DNA of 64,000 nt from CADEDH01 sp039201605 (lineage in GTDB: Bacteria; Actinomycetota; Acidimicrobiia; Acidimicrobiales; SZUA-35), in the NCBI GenBank assembly GCA_039201605.1, contig JBCCRO010000007.1:1-64000 (forward strand), in the 5' to 3' direction. Positions 18,157 to 26,394 of this stretch are shown here, piece by piece. How positions within the stretch are numbered: the stretch's first letter is position 1; the number at the start of each line of letters is the position of its first letter. The translations under genes and the position numbers were made by a program. Under the pieces are notes generated by a model. The model searched no databases, was not told the origin of the DNA, and worked only from the letters and a program-made list of their open reading frames with translations.

Positions 18157-19091
18157 TGCACCACCCCTTCGGTGATCTTGAGGAACAGGTCCTCCAGGTC
18201 TTCGGTGCCGACCGAGAACTCGACCACATCCCGACCCTCGGTGATCAGCCGGCGCAGCAGCGCCGCCTGTTCGCTCTCGTCGGCCACCGGGTACTCGGCG
18301 GTCTCACCGTCGAGGAAGCGGACGGTGACCCGTCGCCCGCCGCCCAGTTGTTCGAGGATGACCTCGGGGGGCCCGGCGGCCAGGAGTCGGCCCGCCTCCA
18401 GCACGGCGATGTCGGAACACATCTGCTGCAGCTCGGCCAGGATGTGGGAGCTGATCAGGATCGTCTTGCCCAGCCGCTGCAGCTCGGTGAGCAGCACCCG
18501 GAACTCGATGCGGGCCCGGGGGTCGAGGCCGGAGGCGGGCTCGTCGAGGATGAGGACGTCCGGGTCGTGCACCATGGCTCGGGCCAGCGACAGGCGCTGC
18601 TTCATCCCCCGGGACAGGCCGTCGACCATGGCGCTGCGCTTGACGTCGAGGTCGACCAGTTCGAGCAGACCGTCGATCAACCCCGACCACTCCCGGCGGG
18701 GAACGCCATAGGCGGCGGCGTGGAACTCGAGGTACTCGTCGACCCGGAGCCGGTCGTACACCCCCATCACGTCGGGCATGTAGCCGAGCTTGCGGCGCAC
18801 GGCCTTGGGGTCGACGGTGGGATTGGCCCCGCACACCGTCGCCGTTCCCGAGGTGGGCCGGAGCAGCGTGGCCAGGATGGCGAAGGTGGTCGACTTCCCG
18901 GCGCCGTTGGGGCCGATCACGCCGAACACCGATCCCTTCGGCACGTCGAGGTCGAGGTGGTCGAGGGCGGTCAGGCGGCCGTAGACCTTGGTCAGGCCGC
19001 GGGTCGACACCATGAGCTCGGGGCCGGACGGCATCGGGGGCTGCCCTGCGATCGGTGGCTCGGCCACGTCGAGGGCGGTCGTCTCTGACAT
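18153..19091 (-). CDS. ABC transporter ATP-binding protein
   Basis: The product has 312 residues from the ATG at 19091, preceded by a GGAGGGG ribosome-binding site. Walker A is GPNGAGKST, the signature is LSRGMKQR and Walker B is VLILDEPASGLDP, followed by the H-loop ISSHIL. An N-terminal extension of about 25 residues precedes the domain, and a C-terminal domain of about 80 residues follows it, as in CcmA/DrrA-type subunits. It is the first gene of the six-gene reverse operon and pairs with the following permease. Confidence 0.93.
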   Translation of the reverse strand: MSETTALDVAEPPIAGQPPMPSGPELMVSTRGLTKVYGRLTALDHLDLDVPKGSVFGVIGPNGAGKSTTFAILATLLRPTSGTATVCGANPTVDPKAVRRKLGYMPDVMGVYDRLRVDEYLEFHAAAYGVPRREWSGLIDGLLELVDLDVKRSAMVDGLSRGMKQRLSLARAMVHDPDVLILDEPASGLDPRARIEFRVLLTELQRLGKTILISSHILAELQQMCSDIAVLEAGRLLAAGPPEVILEQLGGGRRVTVRFLDGETAEYPVADESEQAALLRRLITEGRDVVEFSVGTEDLEDLFLKITEGVVQ

Positions 19092-19265
19092 GGGTCGTCC
19101 CCTCCCTTCGCCCCTGTCGCCCGGGGTGTCTGCGCTGCCGCCGGCCGGCGGTCGGCGCCTCCCCACCATAGGCAACCGCAGGCCGCCCAGGGCCGCGGGC
19201 TGGAGCCGACACGGGGGCGGCGCGGACCGGGGGCGCCGGGGCCGTCGGCGTCGGCCGCAGCGGCG

Positions 19266-20264
19266 TCAGTCGGAGGCGGCGGCGGGGCCGGTGGAGGAGC
19301 GCACGACGAGGCTCGGCTCGATCAATTCGTGCGTGGCCTCGGAGCGGCCGTTGATCCGTTCGATCAACAATTCCGTCGCTCGTTGCCCGATCAATTGGCG
19401 GGGCTGATGGATGGTGGTCAACGACAATGCCCCGAGGCCGGCGAGCACGGTGTCGTCGTATCCGACGATCGAGACGTCGTCGGGAACGGCGATGTCGAGC
19501 GTGCGGAGATGGGCGAGGACGCCGGTGGCCGAAAGGTCGTTGGCGGCGAAGATGGCGGTGGGGGGTTCGGCCAAATCCATCAGGTTCCGAGCACCCTCTT
19601 GGCCGGCATGTTCGTCGAACTCCCCGCTGATGGTGATCGGGGCCAGACCCCGCTCGTACATGGCGTCGACGAAACCCTGACGGCGCTCCGGGGCGCCGGG
19701 TGAGGTGCCGCCGTCGACGTGGGCGATCCGGGTGTGGCCCAGCGTCACCAGATGCTCGACGACGAGGCCGGCACCCCGGCTCTCGTCGATGCAGACGGTG
19801 TCCATCGACGGGGGTTCGTCGAACTTGGCCAGGGCCACGGTCGGGGTCTGGCGGGCGATCTCCTCGAAGAAGCTGGGGGCGAACCGAGCCGCCCCGATCA
19901 CGATCCCGTCGGTGCGGAGGTTCAGCAGGGTCTCGATGGCGGCCTGCTCACCGGACTCTCGCTGCCAACCCGAGGTGATGAGCACCTCCATGCCCGCCTC
20001 GGCCGCCGAGGCCGCCACCCCCTCGGCCACCTCGGTGAAGTAGGGGTTGTGCAGGTCGTTCAGCATGACGCCGATGGTGTTGGTCTGACCCGAGGCCAGG
20101 TTCCGGGCCCAGGCGTTCGGCCGGTAGCCGAGGGCCGAGGCCGAGGCGAGGACCTTGGCCCGGCTGGCGTCCGACACCCGGGGCGAGTCGCGCATGACGA
20201 GCGAGACCAGCGCCCTCGACACGCCGGCGTGGGCGGCGACGTCGTCCATGGTCGGTTGAGCCAT
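19266..20264 (-). CDS. LacI-family transcriptional regulator of the inositol island
   Basis: The product has 332 residues. The N-terminal helix-turn-helix reads MDDVAAHAGVSRALVSLVM, followed by the LacI hinge (GYRPNAWARNLASGQT) and a periplasmic-binding-type sugar-binding core ending at RSSTGP. LacI regulators are released from DNA by a sugar-like ligand. The gene is divergent from the iol genes, and palindromes matching LacI operators flank the divergent promoters (20301-20312, 20431-20442). It probably represses both directions and responds to an inositol or a pathway intermediate; the ligand is inference. An inner ATG at codon 6 is a possible start. Confidence 0.93.
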   Translation of the reverse strand: MAQPTMDDVAAHAGVSRALVSLVMRDSPRVSDASRAKVLASASALGYRPNAWARNLASGQTNTIGVMLNDLHNPYFTEVAEGVAASAAEAGMEVLITSGWQRESGEQAAIETLLNLRTDGIVIGAARFAPSFFEEIARQTPTVALAKFDEPPSMDTVCIDESRGAGLVVEHLVTLGHTRIAHVDGGTSPGAPERRQGFVDAMYERGLAPITISGEFDEHAGQEGARNLMDLAEPPTAIFAANDLSATGVLAHLRTLDIAVPDDVSIVGYDDTVLAGLGALSLTTIHQPRQLIGQRATELLIERINGRSEATHELIEPSLVVRSSTGPAAASD

Positions 20265-20300
20265 CGCCGACCACCCTAGCGTGCACCCCCTCGATCGGCT

Positions 20301-20312
20301 GGAGCGCTCTAA
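20301..20312. promoter_or_regulatory. LacI-type operator, regulator side
   Basis: GGAGCGCTCTAA contains the 8-bp palindrome GAGCGCTC, the same core as the site at 20431. It lies 37 bp upstream of the regulator ATG, as expected for autoregulation. Confidence 0.6.
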
Positions 20313-20383
20313 CCGCTCGCTTGTCGAACGGTCGCCCTACAGATTCCGGCCAGAGTTTTAGACGCCCGGCCAGCAAACGTTTC

Positions 20384-20412
20384 TTGACGCTGACATCGAC
20401 GTTCACTAACTT
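20384..20412 (+). promoter_or_regulatory. Probable promoter of the inositol operon
   Basis: TTGACG (20384-20389) and TAACTT (20407-20412) are separated by 17 bases, a good housekeeping-sigma spacing. Transcription would start near 20419, just upstream of the palindrome at 20431, so a bound repressor would block it. Confidence 0.5.
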
Positions 20413-20430
20413 GTGCCCATCGTCACCTTG

Positions 20431-20452
20431 TAGAGCGCTCTAATTAGCGCTC
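20431..20452. promoter_or_regulatory. LacI-type operator, iol side
   Basis: TAGAGCGCTCTA (20431-20442) is a perfect 12-bp palindrome, the classic form of LacI-family operators. A partial second copy, AGCGCTC, follows at 20446-20452. It sits between the predicted transcription start and the first iol gene. Confidence 0.7.
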
Positions 20453-20504
20453 GAACGGTGGCGTGGACGTACTCGAACGCACGATGGGGTTGCGACACAC
20501 GACC

Positions 20505-21404
20505 ATGGGATTCACGAATCGATTGGCGACGGCGCCGATCTCGTTGGGGATCTGCGAGGTGCCCGGCTGGGGAAAGCAGCTACCCGTCGACCGGGTGCTG
20601 TCCGAGATGCGCGACCTCGGCTTCCCCGCCACCGAACTCGGCTCCGAGGGGTACCTGCCGGATGACGCCGACGAGCTCGTCAGGCTGCTCAAGGGCTACG
20701 AGCTCGACATGCTGGCCGCCTTCGTGCCGGCCGTGATCCACGATCCGGACCAGGTCGACGAGACCATTCGACGGGTGACCGCCACGATGGAGCTGCTCCG
20801 GGCCACCGGGGCCACCTATGTCAACACCGCACCGGTGATGAGCTGGGACTGGGGTCCCCGCCGTCCGCTGTCCGACGACGAGTGGCGGCACAGCATCGAC
20901 ATGCTCGAGCGCATCGAGGCCATCGCCGTGGACCACGGCCTGATCCAGGCCATCCACGAGCACGTCGGCACCGTCATCGAAAAAGCGGACGAGATCCAGC
21001 GGGTCGTCGACCACTCGTCGATCCGATTCGTGCTCGACACCGCCCACTTCGCCATCGGCGGCTACGACCCGCTCGAGTTCGCCCAGCGCTACGGCGATCG
21101 CGTGGGTCTGGTCCACCTCAAGGACTGCAATCTGTCGATCGCCCGACGCCTCAATGACGGCGAACTGTCACTCATGGAGGCCGTGCAGCAGGGTATGTTC
21201 CCCTGCATCGGCGATGGGGACCTGCCCATCGGTGACGTGATCCGAACACTGGAAGAACAGGGCTACGACGGGTGGTATGTCCTCGAACAGGACGCCGCCA
21301 TCACGGGGGATGAACCGGCCGAGGGGGCCGGTCCGGTGCTCGATGTTGCGACAAGTCTCAACTATCTCCGGGCGCTCGAAGAGCGAATGGCGACCGCGCC
21401 ATAG
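20505..21404 (+). CDS. iolE: Inosose dehydratase-like TIM-barrel protein (IolE)
   Basis: IolE dehydrates scyllo-inosose, the second step of myo-inositol breakdown. The product shows the family opening APISLGICEVPGWG, then ATELGSEGYLP, metal-ligand segments IHEHVGTVIE and LDTAHFAIGG, and LVHLKDCN, as in sugar phosphate isomerase/epimerase-fold proteins. The ATG at 20505 gives 299 residues and places the conserved start where homologues have it; an ATG at 20484 or GTG at 20463 would extend it. None has a clear ribosome-binding site. It is the first gene after the LacI-controlled promoter. Confidence 0.85.
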   Translation: MGFTNRLATAPISLGICEVPGWGKQLPVDRVLSEMRDLGFPATELGSEGYLPDDADELVRLLKGYELDMLAAFVPAVIHDPDQVDETIRRVTATMELLRATGATYVNTAPVMSWDWGPRRPLSDDEWRHSIDMLERIEAIAVDHGLIQAIHEHVGTVIEKADEIQRVVDHSSIRFVLDTAHFAIGGYDPLEFAQRYGDRVGLVHLKDCNLSIARRLNDGELSLMEAVQQGMFPCIGDGDLPIGDVIRTLEEQGYDGWYVLEQDAAITGDEPAEGAGPVLDVATSLNYLRALEERMATAP

Positions 21405-21454
21405 CCGACTTCGGCGGCCGAGAACCCAATGAACCAATTAGGGGAGGAAACACC

Positions 21455-22474
21455 ATGAAGAAACTGCGTTGGCTGGCGATGCTGCTGGCCCTCGTGATGG
21501 TCGCAGCCGCTTGCGGTAGCGACGACGACTCCGACGAGGGCGAGGACAGCAGTGCGTCGGCCTCGGAGTCCTCCGATGAAGGCGGCGAGAGCGAAAGCTC
21601 GGCACCGACCAGTGATCTCACGTTCCACATGATCACCCACTCCGACGACGGGCCCTTCTGGTCGGTGGTCAACCGGGGTATGGATCAGGCCTGCGCCGAT
21701 CTCGGCGTGACCTGCGTCTGGGTGCCCGGCAACAACGATGCCAATGTGATGGTGCAGGGCATCGAGGGCGCCATCGGTGACGGCAGCGACGGCATCGCCG
21801 CATCGCTGCCCGATCCGGCAGCCCTCGTCCCGGCCCTCCAGGAGGCGGTCGGCGGCGGTGTCCCGGTCGTCACGCTCAACTCGGGCGCCAACGACTACCA
21901 GGAGATCGGAGCCCTGACCCACGTCGGTCAGACCGAGTTCATCGCCGGTCAGGCTGCGGGTGAGCGGTTCAACGCCGCCGGCGTCGGCCACGTGCTCTGC
22001 GGCCAGCAGGAGCAGAACAACGTCGGTCTGACCGAGCGTTGCGCCGGTCTCGAGGACACCTTCTCGGGCGACGTGACCACCGACTTCATGGACCTCGACG
22101 CCGACACCGCGGCCCAGCAGGCTGCGATCAACGCCGCCATGGCCGCCGACGACTCGATCGACGGCTTCCTCGGCGTCGGCCCGGTCATCACCATGTCCGG
22201 TCTGCGTGCGGCGAACGACCTCGGTCGCGACGTCACCATCGGCGGCTTCGACCTGACGCCGGAGCTGCTCGGGGCCATCGACGATGGCGACATCCTGTTC
22301 ACCGTCGATCAGCAGCAGTACCTGCAGGGCTACCTGCCGATCCCGCAGCTGTTCCTGTTCCAGACCAACTCCAACACCGTCGGTGGTGGTCTCCCGATCC
22401 TCACCGGTCCGGGCTTCGTGACCGCCGACAACGCAGCCGACGTGCTCAGCCTGTCCGAGGCCGGCACTCGCTGA
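21455..22474 (+). CDS. Sugar/inositol ABC transporter substrate-binding lipoprotein
   Basis: The product has 339 residues. The lipobox is MVAAACGS, followed by an acidic Ser/Asp/Glu linker of about 35 residues and a ribose-binding-type type I periplasmic fold (DGPFWSVVNRGMDQA, DGIAASLPDP, ADDSIDGFLGVGP, GGFDLTPELL, VDQQQYLQGY). It should capture the sugar or cyclitol outside the membrane for the permease and ATPase that follow. A strong site (GGGGAGGAAAC) precedes the ATG. Confidence 0.92.
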   Translation: MKKLRWLAMLLALVMVAAACGSDDDSDEGEDSSASASESSDEGGESESSAPTSDLTFHMITHSDDGPFWSVVNRGMDQACADLGVTCVWVPGNNDANVMVQGIEGAIGDGSDGIAASLPDPAALVPALQEAVGGGVPVVTLNSGANDYQEIGALTHVGQTEFIAGQAAGERFNAAGVGHVLCGQQEQNNVGLTERCAGLEDTFSGDVTTDFMDLDADTAAQQAAINAAMAADDSIDGFLGVGPVITMSGLRAANDLGRDVTIGGFDLTPELLGAIDDGDILFTVDQQQYLQGYLPIPQLFLFQTNSNTVGGGLPILTGPGFVTADNAADVLSLSEAGTR

Positions 22475-22487
22475 TCGGTAGTTGAAT

Positions 22488-22557
22488 CGCTGCCTACCGG
22501 CAGCGTGATGTGATGGCGGATCGGTCGCCCGAGGTTTGCTTTCGGGCGACCGATCCG
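22488..22557. promoter_or_regulatory. Intercistronic hairpins after the binding-protein gene
   Basis: A small stem (7 bp, 22488-22494 with 22499-22505) is followed by a perfect 16-bp stem (22517-22532 with 22542-22557, 9-nt loop). No T-run follows. Such hairpins between a binding-protein gene and its permease commonly protect the upstream mRNA, so that binding protein exceeds permease; partial termination is the other reading. Confidence 0.6.
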
Positions 22558-22615
22558 TTGAGCTAAGGCGGGCACGGGTTCGCCACGTCGTGGACTTCGA
22601 GAAGGGGTACGAGGA

Positions 22616-24544
22616 ATGAGCGAGACGGACACCGCGGAACCGGCGGTGGCATCGGGTAGTGCGGCGGGGGCCATGGCGGCTGCGGTGGGCGACGAGCGGC
22701 TGGCCTATCGGAGTATCTTCCAACGCCTCTTCATCCGGCCGGAGATCGGCGCCGTCATCGGCGTGATCGGGGTCTGGAGCTTCTTCTGGGCGGTCTCGCT
22801 CAACTTCGGAACCACCGGTCAGACCCAGAACTGGCTCGACACCGCGGCGACGCTGGGCATCATGGCCGTTGCGGTCTCCATGCTGATGATCGGCGGCGAG
22901 TTCGACCTGTCGTCCGGCGCCAACACCGGCGCCATGGGCATCCTCTTCATCCTCCTGATCAAGGAGGTCGGCGATCTCGGCGGGCTCGGCCTGTCGATTT
23001 GGATCGCCGTTCCGCTGTCGTTCGTCGTGGCGATGGCCATCGGTTTCTTCAACGGTTGGATGGTCGAGCGAACGGCCTTGCCCAGCTTCATCGTCACGCT
23101 GGCGACGTTCTTCATCCTCCGAGGGCTGAAGCTCGGTCTGGCCAAGCTGCTGACCGGCCAGATCTCGGTCACCTTCACCAACGACGCCCACGGCTACGAC
23201 TTCTTCCGACCGATCTTCGCCGGCGAGTGGCAGCGCAACGAACACATATGGAACGGGCGCGATGTGTTCTACATCGCCTTCCTGCTCATCGGCGCCGCCA
23301 TCGTCGCGCTGGCGGTCTGCGAGATGCACTTCGTCCGCCGCGCCCAGAAGGTGGTCGCCGGGCTACCGATCTTCGCGCTCGGCGCCGCCGGCGTTGGCGT
23401 TGGCGTCTACGTCATGCACGCCACCGACGGTGTGGTCAACAACACCATCGCCGCCGCCATCCACGGTGTGTCGATCCTGGTCGGTCTGTACGGCTTCGCC
23501 CTGTGGCGCTTCGAGCCGTTGACCGAAGCGGGCGGGCTCCGGCTCGACCGCCGCATCACGCTCCTCCTCGGGGCGGGCCTGGCCTGTGTCGCCGCCGCCT
23601 CGGTGGCCTCCTTCGCCATCGACTCGGCCAACGACGACACCCTGTTCTTCCCCTTCACCGTCCAGGGCCTCCGGGTGGTGCTGATGATGCTGTTCGCCGG
23701 CGCCGGCTTCACCGCCCTGATGGTGGCCGCCAACCGCGCCCTCCGCGACAACGCCACGACCAAGCTGGTCGTCTCCACGATCACGGCCGGCGCCATCGTC
23801 GCCTTCGGCTTCGTCATCCGGGCCTCTTCCGAGGCGGTCAAGTTCCGCACCGAGCTGTTCTCCGTGCTGCTCCTCGTCGGCCTCGCCCTCTTCGCGTGGT
23901 CGGTCCTCGGCCTCCGGTTCGCCGAGCGTCGACGGATCGACGCCGACGCCGATCGCGCCGGCGTGATCGGCCTGATCGTCGGCCTCGCCCTGCTGCTCAC
24001 CGCCGTGATCCTCCGGCACCTGTTCGTCACCGAGGACGAGCTGCTGGCCAACGTCAATCCGGCCAAGTTCTCGGTCCGCATGCTCTGGTTCTTCGGCTTC
24101 ACGGCGGTGATGGTCTGGATCCTGGGCCGCACCAAGTTCGGCTCGTGGACCTTCGCCGTCGGCGGCAACAAGGAGGCCGCCCGCCAGGTCGGTGTACCGG
24201 CCGCCCGCACCAAGACCCAGCTGTTCATGATCGTGTCCGGTGCAGCGTGGCTCGTCGGCATGCTCCTGGCGTTCCGGCTCAACAGCCTGCAGGCCGGCGC
24301 CGGTGACGGCGAGGAGTTCGAGTACATCATCGCCGCCGTCGTCGGGGGCACGATGCTCACCGGTGGCTACGGCACCGCTCTCGGTGCCGCCTTCGGTGCG
24401 GCGATCATGGCGATGTCGCTGGTCGGCATCCAGGCCGCCCGGTGGAACACCGACTGGCGGTTCGTGTTCCTCGGGGTGATCCTGCTTCTGGCCGTGATCG
24501 CCAACCGAGCGATCCGCGATCGAGCCGAAGCGGCCCGGCGCTGA
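22616..24544 (+). CDS. Ribose/xylose-type ABC permease, unusually large
   Basis: The product has 642 residues. The N-terminal part matches BPD_transp_2 permeases (GGEFDLSSGANTGAMGIL, FFNGWMVERTALPSFIVTLATFFILRG), and the C-terminal part carries the EAA-like loop region (FAVGGNKEAARQVGVPAARTK) and the final helices (GGTMLTGGYGTALGA). Between them, about residues 215-440, are some 220 extra residues with about six further hydrophobic segments. The usual length is 320-400 residues. It is preceded by GAGGA and followed after 20 bp by its ATPase. Confidence 0.88.
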   Translation: MSETDTAEPAVASGSAAGAMAAAVGDERLAYRSIFQRLFIRPEIGAVIGVIGVWSFFWAVSLNFGTTGQTQNWLDTAATLGIMAVAVSMLMIGGEFDLSSGANTGAMGILFILLIKEVGDLGGLGLSIWIAVPLSFVVAMAIGFFNGWMVERTALPSFIVTLATFFILRGLKLGLAKLLTGQISVTFTNDAHGYDFFRPIFAGEWQRNEHIWNGRDVFYIAFLLIGAAIVALAVCEMHFVRRAQKVVAGLPIFALGAAGVGVGVYVMHATDGVVNNTIAAAIHGVSILVGLYGFALWRFEPLTEAGGLRLDRRITLLLGAGLACVAAASVASFAIDSANDDTLFFPFTVQGLRVVLMMLFAGAGFTALMVAANRALRDNATTKLVVSTITAGAIVAFGFVIRASSEAVKFRTELFSVLLLVGLALFAWSVLGLRFAERRRIDADADRAGVIGLIVGLALLLTAVILRHLFVTEDELLANVNPAKFSVRMLWFFGFTAVMVWILGRTKFGSWTFAVGGNKEAARQVGVPAARTKTQLFMIVSGAAWLVGMLLAFRLNSLQAGAGDGEEFEYIIAAVVGGTMLTGGYGTALGAAFGAAIMAMSLVGIQAARWNTDWRFVFLGVILLLAVIANRAIRDRAEAARR

Positions 24545-24564
24545 CAGGGGAGCGAGGAAGAACC

Positions 24565-25356
24565 ATGGCTGAACACCTGCTCGAACTCGAGAACATCTCG
24601 AAGTTCTACGGAAACATCATCGCTCTCGGCGGCGTGAGCACGTCGGTGAACGCCGGTGAGGTCACCTGTGTGCTCGGCGACAACGGCGCCGGCAAATCGA
24701 CCTTCATCAAGATCCTGGCCGGCGTGCACCAGCACGACGAGGGCAGCTTCCTCCTCGAGGGCGACGAGATGCGGTTCAACTCCCCTCGTGAAGCCCTCGA
24801 TCGGGGGATCGCCGCCGTGTACCAGGATCTGGCCATGGTGCCCCTGATGTCGGTCTGGCGGAACTTCTTCCTCGGCTCCGAGCCGACCAAGGGCGTCTGG
24901 CCGTTCGAGTGGATCGACACCGAGTCGGCCAAGCGCATCGCCAAGGACGAGATGGCCAAGATGGGCATCGACATCCGCGACACCGAGCAGCCCGTCGGCA
25001 CGCTGTCGGGCGGTGAGCGGCAGTCGGTGGCCATCGCCCGGGCCGTGTACTTCGGGGCCAAGGTGCTGATCCTCGACGAGCCGACCTCGGCCCTCGGAGT
25101 GAAGCAGTCGGGCGTCGTGCTCCGCTACATCGTCGAGGCGGCCAAGCGGGGTCTGGGCGTGATCTTCATCACCCACAACCCGAACCACGCCTACCCGGTG
25201 GGTGACCGGTTCCTGATCCTCAATCGCGGTCAGTCGATGGGCAACTTCGCCAAGGAGGAGATCGCCCAGGACGAGCTGACCCAGCTCATGGCCGGCGGTG
25301 CCGAGCTCGAGCAGCTGCAGCACGAGTTGGCCGAGGCCATGGGCAACGGCGATTGA
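24565..25356 (+). CDS. Sugar ABC transporter ATP-binding protein (single domain)
   Basis: The product has 263 residues. Walker A is GDNGAGKST, the signature is LSGGERQSVAIARA, Walker B is VLILDEPTSALG and the H-loop is IFITHNP. Unlike RbsA/MglA-type subunits, which carry two ABC domains in about 500 residues, this has one, so it should act as a homodimer. The start is the ATG after a GAGGA site. The upstream binding protein and permease complete the importer. Confidence 0.93.
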   Translation: MAEHLLELENISKFYGNIIALGGVSTSVNAGEVTCVLGDNGAGKSTFIKILAGVHQHDEGSFLLEGDEMRFNSPREALDRGIAAVYQDLAMVPLMSVWRNFFLGSEPTKGVWPFEWIDTESAKRIAKDEMAKMGIDIRDTEQPVGTLSGGERQSVAIARAVYFGAKVLILDEPTSALGVKQSGVVLRYIVEAAKRGLGVIFITHNPNHAYPVGDRFLILNRGQSMGNFAKEEIAQDELTQLMAGGAELEQLQHELAEAMGNGD

Positions 25357-25363
25357 TACGGCC

Positions 25364-26323
25364 ATGACCGCATCCGTGCCGGAAGTGCTGACCGTCGGGC
25401 GGGTCAGCGTCGATCTCTACGCCGAGCAGATCGGCGAGCCGATGCGCAACGTCACGTCGTTCCGGAAGTCGATCGGCGGCACCGTCACCAACGTGGCGGT
25501 GGCGGCCGCCCGGCTGGGTCGACGGGCGGCGGTGTGCACCCGGGTCGGCGACGACCAGTTCGGCGACTACGTGCGCCATGCCCTGGAGCACACCTTTGGT
25601 GTCGACACCCGATGGGTGGGCCTCGACCCCGACGGCAAGACGCCGTTGGCCTTCGCCGAGCTCGACCCGCCCGAGGAGCCGTCGATCATCTTCTATCGGG
25701 AGCCTCGGGCCCCCGATCTCGACATCGCCGCCGACGACATCGATCCCGACGTCGTGGCCCAGGTGCCGATCTTCTGGTTCCCGGCCTCACGGTTCGCCGA
25801 CGCCAAGGCGGCGGACACGATCCATCGATTGTTGGCCACCCGGGCCCGGCGGACCCACACCGTGATCGACCTCGACTGGCGACCGATGTTCTGGAACTCC
25901 CCGGAGCAGGCCGGCGAGGCCATCGCCCCCGTGCTCGACCACGTCACCATCGCCATCGGCAACCGGGACGAGATGGAGATCGCCGTCGGCACCCGAGACC
26001 CGAACGAGGCCGCCGACCGGCTGCTCGACCGAGGCTTGGAGATGGCGGTGATGAAACTGGGCGCCGACGGCGTCATGGTCGCCACCGCGGGGGGCACCCG
26101 GGTGTCGGTTCCACCGTTCTGGGTCGACGTGGTGTGCGGCCTGGGTTCCGGCGACGCCTTCGGCGGCGCCTTCTGTCACGGGCTTCTCGAGGGTTGGGAT
26201 CCCGAAACCATCGTCCGGTGGGGCAACGCCGCCGGTGCCATCGTCGCCGGTCGCCTGATGTGCGCCGACGACATGCCGACCATCGGCGACATCGAAGATC
26301 TGCTGGCCGAACGCGCCGGCTAG
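25364..26323 (+). CDS. iolC: 5-dehydro-2-deoxygluconokinase (PfkB family)
   Basis: IolC phosphorylates 2-deoxy-5-keto-D-gluconate in inositol breakdown. The 319-residue product opens VLTVGRVSVDLYAEQIGEP, has the sugar-binding SIGGTVTNVAVAAARLG and ends with the PfkB active-site motif GLGSGDAFGGAFCHGLL, in which Asp is the catalytic base. The GLGxGDAFGGA variant is usual for IolC. There is no C-terminal DUF2090 aldolase domain, so cleavage must come from another gene, probably the LacD-like aldolase at 33379. Confidence 0.92.
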   Translation: MTASVPEVLTVGRVSVDLYAEQIGEPMRNVTSFRKSIGGTVTNVAVAAARLGRRAAVCTRVGDDQFGDYVRHALEHTFGVDTRWVGLDPDGKTPLAFAELDPPEEPSIIFYREPRAPDLDIAADDIDPDVVAQVPIFWFPASRFADAKAADTIHRLLATRARRTHTVIDLDWRPMFWNSPEQAGEAIAPVLDHVTIAIGNRDEMEIAVGTRDPNEAADRLLDRGLEMAVMKLGADGVMVATAGGTRVSVPPFWVDVVCGLGSGDAFGGAFCHGLLEGWDPETIVRWGNAAGAIVAGRLMCADDMPTIGDIEDLLAERAG

Positions 26324-26394
26324 CAGCCTCGCTGCCTCCTCGTTTCCGTCCGTTCACCGCCGCCCGAAGCCCCCTTTCCTCGCTGGAGAAACGC

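Noticed and set aside
22517..22557. Rho-independent terminator after the binding-protein gene
   Set aside because: The stem is strong but no T-run follows, and the permease and ATPase genes continue the same pathway. An mRNA-stabilising hairpin fits better.
21362..23329. A 655-codon reverse frame opposite the binding-protein and permease genes
   Set aside because: The plus-strand lipoprotein and permease are unambiguous; the reverse product is low-complexity His/Gly/Asp sequence.
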